64,000 nt of DNA from Methanobrevibacter woesei (lineage in GTDB: Archaea; Methanobacteriota; Methanobacteria; Methanobacteriales; Methanobacteriaceae), in the NCBI RefSeq assembly GCF_003111605.1, contig NZ_MZGU01000004.1, positions 620,001 to 684,000 of the forward strand. The letters are read 5' to 3'. Under the pieces are notes generated by a model that was not told the DNA's origin, searched no databases, and saw only the letters and a list, made by a program, of their open reading frames with translations. Below are positions 10,167-19,138 of the stretch, one piece after another. The number at the start of each line of letters is the position of its first letter. Within the stretch, counting starts at the first letter, position 1. Position numbers and translations under genes: made by a program.

Positions 10167-10724
10167 ATGTCTAAAATAAGGGCTTTTTTAGCTATTGATT
10201 TAAAAGAAGAATTCAAACCTCAAATAAAAGAAATTATTGAAGATTTTAAAACTTTAAACACTGACATTAAGTTTGTTGAAGTTGAAAATCTTCATTTCAC
10301 CTTAAAATTTTTTGGGGATGTTGATGAAAATAAAATAAATCAGATTTCAGAAATAGTATCCAATACTTTAGAAGGATTTGAACCATTTAATCTTAAAATT
10401 CAAGGTTGCGGTGCATTTCCTAACTTAAACCATATAAAAGTCATTTGGTTAGGAACTGAAGAAAACACTATTTTAAATTCCTTGCATGATGATTTAGATG
10501 AAGAATTCTCAAAAATAGGATTTAAAAAAGATTCCAGATTCTCAAATCATCTTACAATTGGTAGAATGAAATCAGCTAAAAATAAAAATCAAGTTAAAGA
10601 AAAATTAAATGATTATAAAACTGTTGAAATAGGTGAAATGTCTATTGGTAGAATTTCACTTAAAAAAAGTACTTTAACACCTAATGGCCCTATTTATGAA
10701 GATGTAAAAGTTTTTGATATTTAA
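10167..10724 (+). CDS. thpR: RNA 2',3'-cyclic phosphodiesterase (2H family)
   Basis: A 2H-phosphoesterase that opens 2',3'-cyclic phosphates on RNA ends; archaeal members are also called 2'-5' RNA ligase-like. The two HxTx catalytic motifs are LHFTLKFFGD near residue 43 and NHLTIGRMKS near residue 132. The ATG at 10167 gives the usual N-terminus MSKIRAFLAIDL and 185 residues; in-frame codons upstream lie inside aroB' and are not credible. cca follows 8 bp after the stop, so the two RNA-processing genes are probably co-transcribed. Confidence 0.88.
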   Translation: MSKIRAFLAIDLKEEFKPQIKEIIEDFKTLNTDIKFVEVENLHFTLKFFGDVDENKINQISEIVSNTLEGFEPFNLKIQGCGAFPNLNHIKVIWLGTEENTILNSLHDDLDEEFSKIGFKKDSRFSNHLTIGRMKSAKNKNQVKEKLNDYKTVEIGEMSIGRISLKKSTLTPNGPIYEDVKVFDI

Positions 10725-10732
10725 GTGATTAC

Positions 10733-12103
10733 ATGGATTATACTTCAATTTTAAATAAGTTACGACCAACAGAACAGGAGAAAACTAAAATTAAGGAAAT
10801 ATCTCATAAAATTATTGATTTTCTTAATGATTACTGTAAAAAAGAGAGTATCAATGCTAATACAGTTCTTGTTGGTTCAGTAGCTAAAGGAACATATCTT
10901 CAGGGAAAATCTGATATTGATATTTTCATTACATTTCCTCTTGAAACATCAATGGATTACCTTAAAGAAATGGGACTTAAATTAGGTTATTTATGTAATG
11001 AAAAGTTTAATGGAGTAGCTAGTGAACATTATGCTTCTCATCCCTATTTAACTAGTGAAATTGAAGGTTTTGAAATTGATTTTGTACCTTGCTACCAAAT
11101 TGAAGATGGTAGTCAGTTAAAATCTGCTGTAGACAGGACTGTACTTCATACTAACTTTATTAAAGCAAATCTTAAAGAATCTCAGAAGGATGATGTTTTA
11201 TTACTTAAAAGATTTATGGATATGACTGGAACTTACGGTTCTGAGTTTAAAGTTGGTGGATTTGCAGGTTATCTTTGTGAGCTCTTAATTGTAAAGTATG
11301 GTGATTTTGAAACCACTTTAAAAGAAGCATCTAAATGGAGATATGGAACTGTTATTGATTTAATGGATTATAAAACATCTAAGCTATTTAATGACCCATT
11401 AATAGCTATAGATCCAACAGATAAAAATCGTAATGTTGCGGCAGCATTAAGATTAGATAAAATGGCAGAATTTATACAATCTGCAAGAAATTATTTAAAT
11501 TCCAATATAAAAGAAGAATATTTTAACCCCATTAATAAAAACACAAATAAAGAAAATCTATTAAATCAAATTAAAGATAATGAAAGTGAATTTATTGTTG
11601 TTAAGTTTAACATTCCAGAAATTCCTTTAGATACTCTTCATCCTCAACTTAAGAAAACCGTTGAATCATTATCAGAAAAATTGGCTGATGAAGAGTTTAA
11701 TGTTTTTGCATCTGATTATTGGACTGATGAAGAAAAAGTAGCTGTTTTTATATTTGAAATGGCTTCATCTACTTTAAATAAAATCAAAATCAACAAAGGT
11801 CCTAAAGTATTCATTGAAAGAGGATGCAAGCAGTTTATTGATGCTCATGGTCTTGAAAATTGTTATATTAAAGATGATTTTCTTGTTATGAATGTTGAAA
11901 GAGAATTTACAAGTGCTGTTTCATATATAAAACATGTATTTACCAGTGAAAATATTGCTTTAATTAAGATTGGTAAAAATTTAAAAGATTCTTTACTTGA
12001 TAGCTATTCTTTCATTAACCTAGAGGATATTTCTAGTGATAGCAGTGAATTTTGGTCTTTTATAGATGATTTCTTAAATCCTGGTCAGTATATAAAAAGA
12101 TAA
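10733..12103 (+). CDS. cca: CCA-adding enzyme, class I archaeal
   Basis: The archaeal class I tRNA nucleotidyltransferase that builds or repairs the 3'-CCA end. The nucleotidyltransferase signature VGSVAKGTYLQGKSDIDIF sits near residue 48 with both carboxylates (SDIDIF); a third carboxylate lies in GFEIDFVPCYQI near residue 115. The AAGG-like GGFAGYLCELLIVKYG near residue 178 is also family-typical. Length 456 is normal. It follows thpR, and an AT-rich gap of 85 bp with a new promoter separates it from the DUF2284 gene. Confidence 0.92.
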   Translation: MDYTSILNKLRPTEQEKTKIKEISHKIIDFLNDYCKKESINANTVLVGSVAKGTYLQGKSDIDIFITFPLETSMDYLKEMGLKLGYLCNEKFNGVASEHYASHPYLTSEIEGFEIDFVPCYQIEDGSQLKSAVDRTVLHTNFIKANLKESQKDDVLLLKRFMDMTGTYGSEFKVGGFAGYLCELLIVKYGDFETTLKEASKWRYGTVIDLMDYKTSKLFNDPLIAIDPTDKNRNVAAALRLDKMAEFIQSARNYLNSNIKEEYFNPINKNTNKENLLNQIKDNESEFIVVKFNIPEIPLDTLHPQLKKTVESLSEKLADEEFNVFASDYWTDEEKVAVFIFEMASSTLNKIKINKGPKVFIERGCKQFIDAHGLENCYIKDDFLVMNVEREFTSAVSYIKHVFTSENIALIKIGKNLKDSLLDSYSFINLEDISSDSSEFWSFIDDFLNPGQYIKR

Positions 12104-12188
12104 TAAAATTTTATTCTTATAAATAAAAATATTTTTATTATTTAAAAACAGATTTTAAATATATTAATAAAATGAGTGTGATATATCT

Positions 12189-12743
12189 ATGGCTTTATTT
12201 GAAGTAGAGCAATTGACTGCTGATTTAGATGTAGATGAATACTATGAAAAGTACGTGGATGTTGAAAAGTATTTAGAATATTGTAAGGAATGCTCTGATT
12301 ATGCAACAAATTGGAGTTGCCCACCATATGATTTTGACCCGAATGATATCTGGAAATCCTATAACAAACTTAAAGTTGTTGCATTTAAATATAACTTCTC
12401 CAAGGAGTTATTAGATGAAACTTTTGAAGAAGATCAACTTAATATCTTTTTAAAAAGGTTAGATAGAACAAAAGTTAAATTAATGAATGTCATATATAGG
12501 ATGGAAGATGAAAATTCAATGGGTTTAGGTATGGGTCCATGTAATCTTTGTCCAATGTGTACCAGATCTTTTGGTATGCCTTGTAAGATGCCATTTAAAT
12601 TAAGGTATTCTATTGAATCATTAGGTGGAAATGTTGATGATATGATTAAAGAAGTTTTTGATATTGAAATTAAATATCCAAAAGATGGTAAATTACCTGA
12701 ATATTTAATGTTTGTTGGTGGTTTACTTTATGATAAGAAATAA
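12189..12743 (+). CDS. DUF2284 cysteine-rich metal-binding protein
   Basis: A 184-residue protein with the cysteine layout of the DUF2284 family, annotated as predicted metal-binding. Visible are CKECSDYATNWSCPPY near residue 38 and a cluster PCNLCPMCTRSFGMPC near residue 118, together enough to ligate one or two Fe-S clusters or zinc. There is no membrane segment. A TATA-like TTTTAAATATATT upstream suggests it starts a transcription unit with npdG, which begins 16 bp downstream behind a strong AAGGAGG site. The link to F420 chemistry is contextual only. Confidence 0.75.
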   Translation: MALFEVEQLTADLDVDEYYEKYVDVEKYLEYCKECSDYATNWSCPPYDFDPNDIWKSYNKLKVVAFKYNFSKELLDETFEEDQLNIFLKRLDRTKVKLMNVIYRMEDENSMGLGMGPCNLCPMCTRSFGMPCKMPFKLRYSIESLGGNVDDMIKEVFDIEIKYPKDGKLPEYLMFVGGLLYDKK

Positions 12744-12758
12744 TAAGGAGGATGTTAT

Positions 12759-13439
12759 ATGTTAATTGGAATTATAGGTGGAACTGGTTCTCAAGGTCTT
12801 GGAATTGCAAAACGTTTAGCTATCGCTGATTTTGATGTAATTGTAGGATCTAGAAAAGAAGAAAAAGCAGTTAGAGTTGTTGAAGAAGCAAATTCAGATA
12901 TTAGTGAATACACTTCAAATAAAATGGTTGGAAAAGCTAATGAAGATGCTGCTCGAGATGCTGATTTATTAATCTTAACTGTTCCTTTAGAAGCACAAAT
13001 AGCTACTTTAAAAACTATTAAAGAATTTGTTAAAGGTAAGATTATTTTAGATGCAACTGTACCATTAGAAACTGCTATTGGTGGAAATGTTTCTAATTTG
13101 TTACATGTAAATCCAGGATCTGCTGCTGAAAGAACTGCAAAATTTTTAGCTAATGAAGATGTAAAAGTTGTTTCTGCTTTTTGTAACATTAGTAATTTTC
13201 ATTTAGCTAATATTCCAGAACCTATTGACTGTGATTGTCTTATTTGTGGTGATGATGCAGAATCTAAGGAAATAGCTAGTGAAATTATTGAAAAGATTCC
13301 AGATTTAAGAGTTGTTGATATTGGTAAACTTGAAAAAGCTCATTTGATTGAATCAATCACTCCATTATTAATTGGATTAAATATTAAATACAAATCCCAT
13401 TATGGTGGATTTAGACTTACTGGAATTGATTTTGAATAA
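12759..13439 (+). CDS. npdG: F420H2:NADP oxidoreductase
   Basis: The enzyme that moves hydride between reduced coenzyme F420 and NADP in methanogens. The N-terminal dinucleotide motif GIIGGTGSQGLGIAKRLA and the following VIVGSRKEEKA near residue 30 (NADP phosphate contact by Ser-Arg-Lys) are diagnostic, as is LTVPLEAQIATL near residue 75. Length 226 is normal. A perfect AAGGAGG precedes the ATG by 9 nt. It is followed by 238 bp of AT-rich DNA without a gene. Confidence 0.9.
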   Translation: MLIGIIGGTGSQGLGIAKRLAIADFDVIVGSRKEEKAVRVVEEANSDISEYTSNKMVGKANEDAARDADLLILTVPLEAQIATLKTIKEFVKGKIILDATVPLETAIGGNVSNLLHVNPGSAAERTAKFLANEDVKVVSAFCNISNFHLANIPEPIDCDCLICGDDAESKEIASEIIEKIPDLRVVDIGKLEKAHLIESITPLLIGLNIKYKSHYGGFRLTGIDFE

Positions 13440-13677
13440 AATTTTTTCTTTTTATGAACAGTTAAAAATAAATATTAATAATATTATTTAATATTATTAT
13501 TTTTATTTTTTATTTTTAAACAATTAATTCTTTTTTTATAGTTAAATAAACAATTAGGTTTACTTATTTAAAAATTTACTTATTTTTATTAATTAATAGT
13601 TACTTTTTTATATTTTAAGTTAGATAAATTATTATCGCTTTGAGAATATTATATTTATTTAAAAAGGGCTTGAAAAA

Positions 13678-15009
13678 ATGAAAGTTGTTATTGTTGGTGG
13701 TGGAGCTGGAGGTATATCAACAGCTTCAAATATTCGTAAAATTGATAAAAATATAGAAATAACTGTTTTAACCCGTGATAATAATGTAGCATATTCTCCA
13801 TGTGCTATACCTTATGTATTGGCTGGAAAAATCAAATCATTTGATGATATTATAATGAAAAAGCCAGAAGATTATAAGGAAAAAGATATTGATGTTATCA
13901 CTGAAGCAGAAGTAACTTCTGTTGACAGTAATAAAAAAGCAGTTACTTATGTAAAAGAGGGTAAAGAAATTAAACTTGATTATGATAAATTAGTTTTAGC
14001 TACTGGTGGAAATCCTTTTATCCCTCCAATGAATGGATCTGATTTAGAAGGTGTTTTCCAAATAAGAAACATTAAAGATGGTATTAAGGTTCAAGAATGG
14101 GCTAAAGATTCAAAGAATGCTATTGTCATAGGTGCTGGTTTAATTGGTATTGAAATTGCATTTGGACTTAAAAAATTAGGTTTAAATGTTACTATTACTG
14201 AAATGTTACCTCAAATTGTTCCTCGTTCTTTAGATAAGGATATGGCTGATATTTTAACTAATTATCTTGAGTTAGAAGGAATTAATGTTGTATTAGGTCA
14301 ACCAATCACAGATTTAAATGGTGAAGAAAAAGTAAAATCTGCCTGTTTTGGAGATGGAACCTGTATTGATGCAGATATGGTAATATTAGCTACTGGTGTT
14401 AGGCCTGAACTTGAATTGGCTAAAATGGCAGGATGTGAAATTGGAAGATGGGCTATTTTAGTTAATGAAAGAATGGAAACTTCAGTTGAAGATGTTTATG
14501 CAGTTGGGGACTGTGTTGAATCTCAAGATTTAATTTTAGGTGCAAATACTATATCTCACTTAGGAACAACTGCTGTTCGTCAATCCAAAACTCTTGCACG
14601 CACTATCACTGGTAGAAAATCTAAATTTAACCCAGTTTTAAATTCTATGGTTTCAAAAGTAGGTAAATTGGAATTTGGTGCGGTTGGTTTAACAACTAGT
14701 TTTGCTCAACAAAATAACATTAAACCAGTTGTTGAAAAAGTGGAAGCTCTTACCAGGGCTCGTTATTATCCTAATGCAAAACCAATGGATATTAAGGTTA
14801 TTTGTGATGCTGATGGAAGAATCATTGGTTGTCAGATAATAGCTGAGGAAAGGGTAGCTGAAAGGATTGATACAATGACTTTAGCTATTACTGAAGGCTT
14901 AACTTGTTTTGATTTAAGTAATATGGAGTTTGCTTATGCTCCTCCTGTTTCTATGGTAACTGATCCATTAGTTATTGCTGTTGAAGAAGTTAGTAAGAAA
15001 TTTAACTAA
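13678..15009 (+). CDS. FAD/NAD(P) disulfide oxidoreductase, CoA-disulfide reductase/NOX type
   Basis: A 443-residue flavoprotein of the single-cysteine pyridine nucleotide-disulfide oxidoreductase group that includes CoA-disulfide reductase and NADH oxidase. The FAD motif VIVGGGAGGISTASNIR opens the protein, the redox-active cysteine lies in VAYSPCAIPYVLAG near residue 44, NAD binding is AIVIGAGLIGIEIAFGL near residue 149, and VYAVGDCVES near residue 277 is the second FAD contact. A C-terminal dimerisation domain is complete. Whether it reduces oxygen, CoA disulfide or polysulfide cannot be told from sequence. It is monocistronic by spacing. Confidence 0.82.
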   Translation: MKVVIVGGGAGGISTASNIRKIDKNIEITVLTRDNNVAYSPCAIPYVLAGKIKSFDDIIMKKPEDYKEKDIDVITEAEVTSVDSNKKAVTYVKEGKEIKLDYDKLVLATGGNPFIPPMNGSDLEGVFQIRNIKDGIKVQEWAKDSKNAIVIGAGLIGIEIAFGLKKLGLNVTITEMLPQIVPRSLDKDMADILTNYLELEGINVVLGQPITDLNGEEKVKSACFGDGTCIDADMVILATGVRPELELAKMAGCEIGRWAILVNERMETSVEDVYAVGDCVESQDLILGANTISHLGTTAVRQSKTLARTITGRKSKFNPVLNSMVSKVGKLEFGAVGLTTSFAQQNNIKPVVEKVEALTRARYYPNAKPMDIKVICDADGRIIGCQIIAEERVAERIDTMTLAITEGLTCFDLSNMEFAYAPPVSMVTDPLVIAVEEVSKKFN

Positions 15010-15043
15010 TATTCTTCTTTGTTATCTTTTTTTATTACATTTA

Positions 15044-15100
15044 TCTTTTAAAAACTTTAAGTAACTAATATGATAACTTTTAAATACCTTAAGTAACTAA
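15044..15100 (+). promoter_or_regulatory. Duplicated promoter-like element upstream of mrp
   Basis: Two copies of a 25-bp element of the form CTTTTAAAnACnTTAAGTAACTAA start 32 bp apart, differing at about 3 positions. Both contain an A/T-rich TTTTAAAA/TTTTAAAT core resembling an archaeal TATA box followed by an identical TTAAGTAACTAA (15057-15068 and 15089-15100). The second core is at the right distance for a start site near 15108, just before mrp. A regulator binding the repeated half on one helix face is plausible, as 32 bp is about three turns. Confidence 0.5.
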
Positions 15101-15132
15101 ATAATTAATTATAAATAGAGAGAGTTGATAAA

Positions 15133-16005
15133 ATGGCGGAACATGGTCATCATGCTCATGGAGGTCAAATGACCCCTGAACAGCAAAAACAAATGATTGA
15201 ACAAGAATTAAAAATTGCAAGAAATTTAGGCAAAATCAAATATAAAATTGCAGTTATGAGTGGAAAAGGTGGAGTGGGAAAATCTACTGTGGCTGCAAAT
15301 ATTGCTGAAGCTTTTCAAAAACATGGATATAAAACCGGAATTTTAGATGCAGATATTCACGGTCCAAATATTCCTAAAATGTTAGGTGTTGAAAAAGGAA
15401 TTATTGGACTTGATGAAAATAATGCTATGGTTCCTGTTGAAGCAGAAAGTGGATTAAAAGTTATGTCCATGGCATTTTTATTAGATTCTAAAGATACTCC
15501 AATTATATGGAGAGGACCACAAAAATCAGGAACAATTAAACAGTTAATTGCTGATGTAAGTTGGGGTAATTTAGATGTTTTAATTATTGATAATCCTCCT
15601 GGAACTGGAGATGAACCTTTAACTGTTCTTCAAACTATACCAAATATTGATGCTGTTGTAATGGTAACTACACCTAATGCAGTATCCCAAGATGATGTAT
15701 TGAAATGTGTTAAAATGGTTGAAATGCTTAATGTAGACCATATTGGTTTAGTTGAGAACATGGCTTATTATGAATGTCCAAACTGTGGAGAAAAAGTTAA
15801 GATGTTTGGAGAAAATGTCGGTGAAGACTTTGCAGAAGAAATGGACATTACATTCTTAGGAGATTTACCATTAACTCCTAAAGTTGCAGATTCTGCTAAT
15901 CTTGGAAAATCTATGGTATCCTTAAATTCTAATGCTGAAGTTGGTAAAGAATTTATGGATATTGCTAAAAAAATAGATGATGAATTCTTAAATAAAGAAG
16001 ATTAA
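15133..16005 (+). CDS. Mrp/Nbp35-type Fe-S cluster carrier ATPase
   Basis: A 290-residue P-loop scaffold protein that binds an Fe-S cluster and passes it to apoproteins; archaeal homologs are often named ApbC/Nbp35. The deviant Walker A is VMSGKGGVGKSTVAANIAEA near residue 38, switch I DADIHGPNIPKMLG follows near residue 70, and Walker B is VLIIDNPPGTGDEP near residue 150. The cluster-ligating pair YECPNCGEKV is near residue 215. The N-terminus carries a short His-rich tail (HGHHAHGG). Its stop overlaps the stop of the convergent SseB-like gene by 4 bp. Confidence 0.9.
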   Translation: MAEHGHHAHGGQMTPEQQKQMIEQELKIARNLGKIKYKIAVMSGKGGVGKSTVAANIAEAFQKHGYKTGILDADIHGPNIPKMLGVEKGIIGLDENNAMVPVEAESGLKVMSMAFLLDSKDTPIIWRGPQKSGTIKQLIADVSWGNLDVLIIDNPPGTGDEPLTVLQTIPNIDAVVMVTTPNAVSQDDVLKCVKMVEMLNVDHIGLVENMAYYECPNCGEKVKMFGENVGEDFAEEMDITFLGDLPLTPKVADSANLGKSMVSLNSNAEVGKEFMDIAKKIDDEFLNKED

Positions 16006-16397
16006 ATTAAATCAGCATCAATGTTGTAATTTAGATTAGCTATATCAACTACAAATCCTAAGAAATTAGGATCTTCTTTTATTTTTTTATAACTATCTAC
16101 AGTTTCAACTGTCATTTCTTTATTTTTATCCATTTCATTTAATCTGAAGTATTCTATTCCACGTTCAAATTCTCTTAAATCTAAAAAAATAGGGATTAAG
16201 TATTTATCTTCAAGCCCATATGGTATTTTAACAAATTTTCCATCTTCTTTCACACTTATGAAAGTGGATTTGCTTAATGATTCTTTTAAAGCTTCTCTTT
16301 CTTTAATTATTTTTTCTTCATTACCATTTTCTTCATGAAGATAAATCATATTTATGTGATTTTTAATTTCTTGATTCTTTATGTTTTCTGCATCCAT
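16002..16397 (-). CDS. SseB-like protein (stand-alone copy)
   Basis: A 131-residue protein with an SseB N-terminal-like domain. Recognisable are GKFVKIPYGLEDKYLIPIFL, corresponding to the family's FLPVFTD strand, LREFERGIEYF, and the closing LGFVVDIANLNYNIDADLI that corresponds to the typical VINP strand. SseB is a poorly understood small fold found in many bacteria and archaea. It is the first of five such paralogs in the window; the other four are in tandem at 20.4-22.0 kb. It has its own start, about 75 bp from the MFS gene end. Confidence 0.6.
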   Translation of the reverse strand: MDAENIKNQEIKNHINMIYLHEENGNEEKIIKEREALKESLSKSTFISVKEDGKFVKIPYGLEDKYLIPIFLDLREFERGIEYFRLNEMDKNKEMTVETVDSYKKIKEDPNFLGFVVDIANLNYNIDADLI

Positions 16398-16471
16398 AGT
16401 TATTAATTAGAATCAATTATAATAAATAAGTTTTTAACATTATAAAAAAAGAAAAAAAGTAAAAATAAAAT

Positions 16472-17854
16472 TTAATTTATATTTTTACTTTTTAAACCCC
16501 AAAGTGAGGCCAAAATAGCTATTGCGCATAAAATTGTTGAGATTATGCAAGCTGTGCTTGAGCTTTCAATTAATTGAGGGAAATTCTCTGGAACGAAAGC
16601 TACATTACCCATAATTATTGCAAATATTACAGTTAGCATAGCTAAACTTAATGTCTGACCAACTACTCTCATTACAGTAATTGTAACTGATGCTGTTGGA
16701 GTTTCTTTTGGTTCAACTGTACTCATAACAAGATTTGTATTTGGTGAGGCAAATATTCCAAATCCTATACCTTGTAAAACCATTGCTACTATAATTACAT
16801 AGAGTGGTGTTTCTGCATTTAAGAATATTAATATAAATAAAGCCAAAGTTACAAAGGCCATTCCAATAGCTGCTAATTTTTGAGGATTAATTTTATCTGA
16901 GAGATTACCAGAAATTGGTGATGCAATTGCCATTAATAGGGGGGTTACTAGCAATAGAACACCAGTTAATGTTTCATTATATCCTAAAATGTATTGGAAG
17001 TGGTAATTTAACACATAAGTTACTAAAAATGTTGCAATATAACTTATTATTGATGCTAGGTTTGAAGATAAGAACTTTGTATTCTTAAATACACGTACAT
17101 TAAATACAGGATATTTAACTCTTAACTCTAAGTAAATAAATGCTATTAAGAGTATAGCTCCAATTATTGCTAATATTAGTCCATTTGGTTCATTTATTAT
17201 TGTGAATCCATAGACTAATAAGAAAATTGATACTCCATAAAGTATGGATCCTTTGATATCAAAGGTTTCATTTTCATACATACTCCATTCATCTTTAACT
17301 TTAGTAAATGAAATTAATAAAGTAATTAAAATAAACGGAATTGAGAAGTAAAATATTGCTCTCCAACCTAAGTAATCAGTTAGTATTCCTCCAATAAATG
17401 GTGCAACTGCAAGTCCAATATAAACGGCAGATACCATAATTCCTAATGCTTTTCCTCTTATTTGCTCTGGTACTGCAACACTAACAAGTGAAGTTACTGT
17501 ATTATACAAAATAGCTGCAGCGATTCCCTGGAATGCTCTGAATATTAATAATGATTCTGTTGAAAATGCAATTGCAGATAAAATAGAACCAATTAAAAAT
17601 AGAATTAATCCTATGTTATAAGATTTTTTAATTCCATACATTCCTGAGAATTTACCAAAAGGCACTGCAACAATCGCTACTGTGAATAAAAAGATGTTAA
17701 TTACCCAATTTTGCATAATATTGTTTAATGAAAATTCAGTTGCTAATTGTGGAAGTGCTACTGCTGGAGCTGAGGATATAAAAGCAACAAAAAAGGATGC
17801 TATTGAAGTGATTAATATAACATAATCTTGAAGTTTTAATTTTCTCATTTTCAT
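16472..17854 (-). CDS. MFS drug-efflux transporter, 14-helix DHA2-like
   Basis: A 460-residue major facilitator protein with about 12 to 14 hydrophobic segments. Family marks include WVINIFLFTVAIVAVPFGKF near residue 45, the loop 2-3 region GKFSGMYGIKKSY, the motif C-like GLAVAPFIGGILTDYLGWRAIF near residue 147, and LSDKINPQKLAAIGM near residue 315. It resembles drug:proton antiporters of the EmrB/QacA group. It lies 7 bp downstream of a MarR-family gene in the same operon, so substrate-responsive control by that repressor is likely. The exported compound is unknown. Confidence 0.82.
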   Translation of the reverse strand: MKMRKLKLQDYVILITSIASFFVAFISSAPAVALPQLATEFSLNNIMQNWVINIFLFTVAIVAVPFGKFSGMYGIKKSYNIGLILFLIGSILSAIAFSTESLLIFRAFQGIAAAILYNTVTSLVSVAVPEQIRGKALGIMVSAVYIGLAVAPFIGGILTDYLGWRAIFYFSIPFILITLLISFTKVKDEWSMYENETFDIKGSILYGVSIFLLVYGFTIINEPNGLILAIIGAILLIAFIYLELRVKYPVFNVRVFKNTKFLSSNLASIISYIATFLVTYVLNYHFQYILGYNETLTGVLLLVTPLLMAIASPISGNLSDKINPQKLAAIGMAFVTLALFILIFLNAETPLYVIIVAMVLQGIGFGIFASPNTNLVMSTVEPKETPTASVTITVMRVVGQTLSLAMLTVIFAIIMGNVAFVPENFPQLIESSSTACIISTILCAIAILASLWGLKSKNIN

Positions 17855-17861
17855 TTCTCCT

Positions 17862-18338
17862 TTATTTAATACTTTTTCTAAGTTTCCAGCTTTGAATAGC
17901 TATTTTTCTAAGGTCTGCTTTGAGTTCTTCAGTGATTAATTCACAATCCATATCTTGTTCCCACATTTTATCTATTTCAATTATTTTTGGAATTACTGAA
18001 CATCCTTTTTTTGTTAAATAAATCATGTTTTTTCTTCGATTATTTGGGTCAATTTTCCTGTTTATATAACCGAATTCTTCTAATTTACTTAAGGATGTAG
18101 ATATTGTGGATTTACTAAAGTTTAATATTTCCACTAGATCTTTTTGGCAGAGTTTATGTTGATCTTCTACATCGCCATGTGAATATATTTCCATTAGGCA
18201 AGATACTTGTGTAGAATTAATATCTAACTCTTTAATCTTGTGTTCAAGGTATCTTTGTTCATTTTTGTATATGACAGAGATTAAAGGAATCAGATCCATT
18301 TTTTCCATTAAGTTTCTTTGTCTGGAATTCATTTGCAT
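17862..18338 (-). CDS. MarR-family transcriptional regulator
   Basis: A 158-residue winged-helix repressor. The recognition region QKDLVEILNFSKSTISTSLS and the wing YINRKIDPNNRRKNMIYLT lie near residues 83-130, as in MarR proteins. It is the promoter-proximal gene of a two-gene operon with an MFS efflux pump. The upstream DNA at 18391-18406 holds a perfect 16-bp palindrome that could be its operator. An effector-binding ligand is expected between the dimer helices but cannot be named. Confidence 0.85.
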   Translation of the reverse strand: MQMNSRQRNLMEKMDLIPLISVIYKNEQRYLEHKIKELDINSTQVSCLMEIYSHGDVEDQHKLCQKDLVEILNFSKSTISTSLSKLEEFGYINRKIDPNNRRKNMIYLTKKGCSVIPKIIEIDKMWEQDMDCELITEELKADLRKIAIQSWKLRKSIK

Positions 18339-18348
18339 AACCTCATGT

Positions 18349-18406
18349 TTATATAATTGTTTATATATTAATAAAAGTTTCGAACCGAACAGTTCTTATA
18401 AGAACT
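18349..18406 (-). promoter_or_regulatory. marR-MFS promoter with palindromic operator
   Basis: Read on the minus strand, two A/T-rich TATA-like elements occupy 18349-18372, close to the marR start at 18338. Upstream lies the perfect palindrome AGTTCTTATAAGAACT (18391-18406), with a related GTTC/GAAC half-site pair just beside it (18376-18390). A MarR dimer is the natural candidate to bind. A T-run of 15 follows on the plus strand. Confidence 0.5.
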
Positions 18407-18542
18407 ATTTTTTTTTTTTTTTAAATTGAATTTTTTTGGATTTTTTTAGGTATGAGTAAATAAAATTAGTATTAACTTAGAAAGATATATATAATTGATA
18501 ACTTTATAGATATGATTATATTAACTTATAAAAGCGGATAAT

Positions 18543-19085
18543 ATGGTCGATTTAAAAGGAACTAAAACTGAAAAGAACTTAGAAGCAGCTTTTGCTGGTG
18601 AATCCCAAGCTCATACAAAATACCAATATTTTGCTTCCCAAGCATCTAAAGAAGGTTATAAACAAATTTCAGCTATTTTCTCTGAAACATCAAGAAATGA
18701 GAAAGAACATGCTAAAATGTGGTTTAAATATTTGCATGATGGTGCAGTACCAGACACTATAACCAACTTAAAAGATGCTGCAGATGGTGAAAACTACGAA
18801 TGGACTGAAATGTATGCGGAATTTGCTGAAATAGCTGAAGAAGAAGGTTTTGATGAAATTGCTGCTAAATTTAGATTAGTAGGTCAAGTTGAAGCAAAAC
18901 ATGAAGAAAGATACAGAAAATTAGCTGAAAATATAGAAAATGACTCTGTATTTAAAAGAGATGAAGAAATCGAATGGAAATGTGACAACTGTGGATTTAT
19001 TTATGTTGGAGAAGAAGCTCCTGAAGTATGTCCATGTTGTAACCACCCAATAGCTTACTTTGAAGAAAGAGCTACAAATTACTAA
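18543..19085 (+). CDS. rbr: Rubrerythrin
   Basis: A 180-residue peroxide-reducing di-iron protein used by anaerobes against oxidative stress. The ferritin-like domain has the expected carboxylates: [20 protein letters not shown] near residue 12, [15 protein letters not shown] near residue 50 and [14 protein letters not shown] near residue 120. The C-terminal rubredoxin-like domain has [16 protein letters not shown] and [17 protein letters not shown]-like GATATATATAATT at 18483-18495 gives a start near 18512. A hairpin terminator follows at 19098. It is monocistronic. Confidence 0.95.
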   Translation: MVDLKGTKTEKNLEAAFAGESQAHTKYQYFASQASKEGYKQISAIFSETSRNEKEHAKMWFKYLHDGAVPDTITNLKDAADGENYEWTEMYAEFAEIAEEEGFDEIAAKFRLVGQVEAKHEERYRKLAENIENDSVFKRDEEIEWKCDNCGFIYVGEEAPEVCPCCNHPIAYFEERATNY

Positions 19086-19097
19086 AAAATAAGTATT

Positions 19098-19138
19098 ATG
19101 GATTAGTGTTTTATACACTAAAATCCATTTTATTTATT
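19098..19138 (+). terminator. Hairpin terminator after rubrerythrin
   Basis: ATGGATTAGTGT pairs with ACACTA and ATCCAT around the loop TTTAT, with a two-adenine bulge (19098-19128), followed by a T-rich tail. It lies 12 bp after the rubrerythrin stop and also abuts the end of the convergent gene. Confidence 0.6.
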
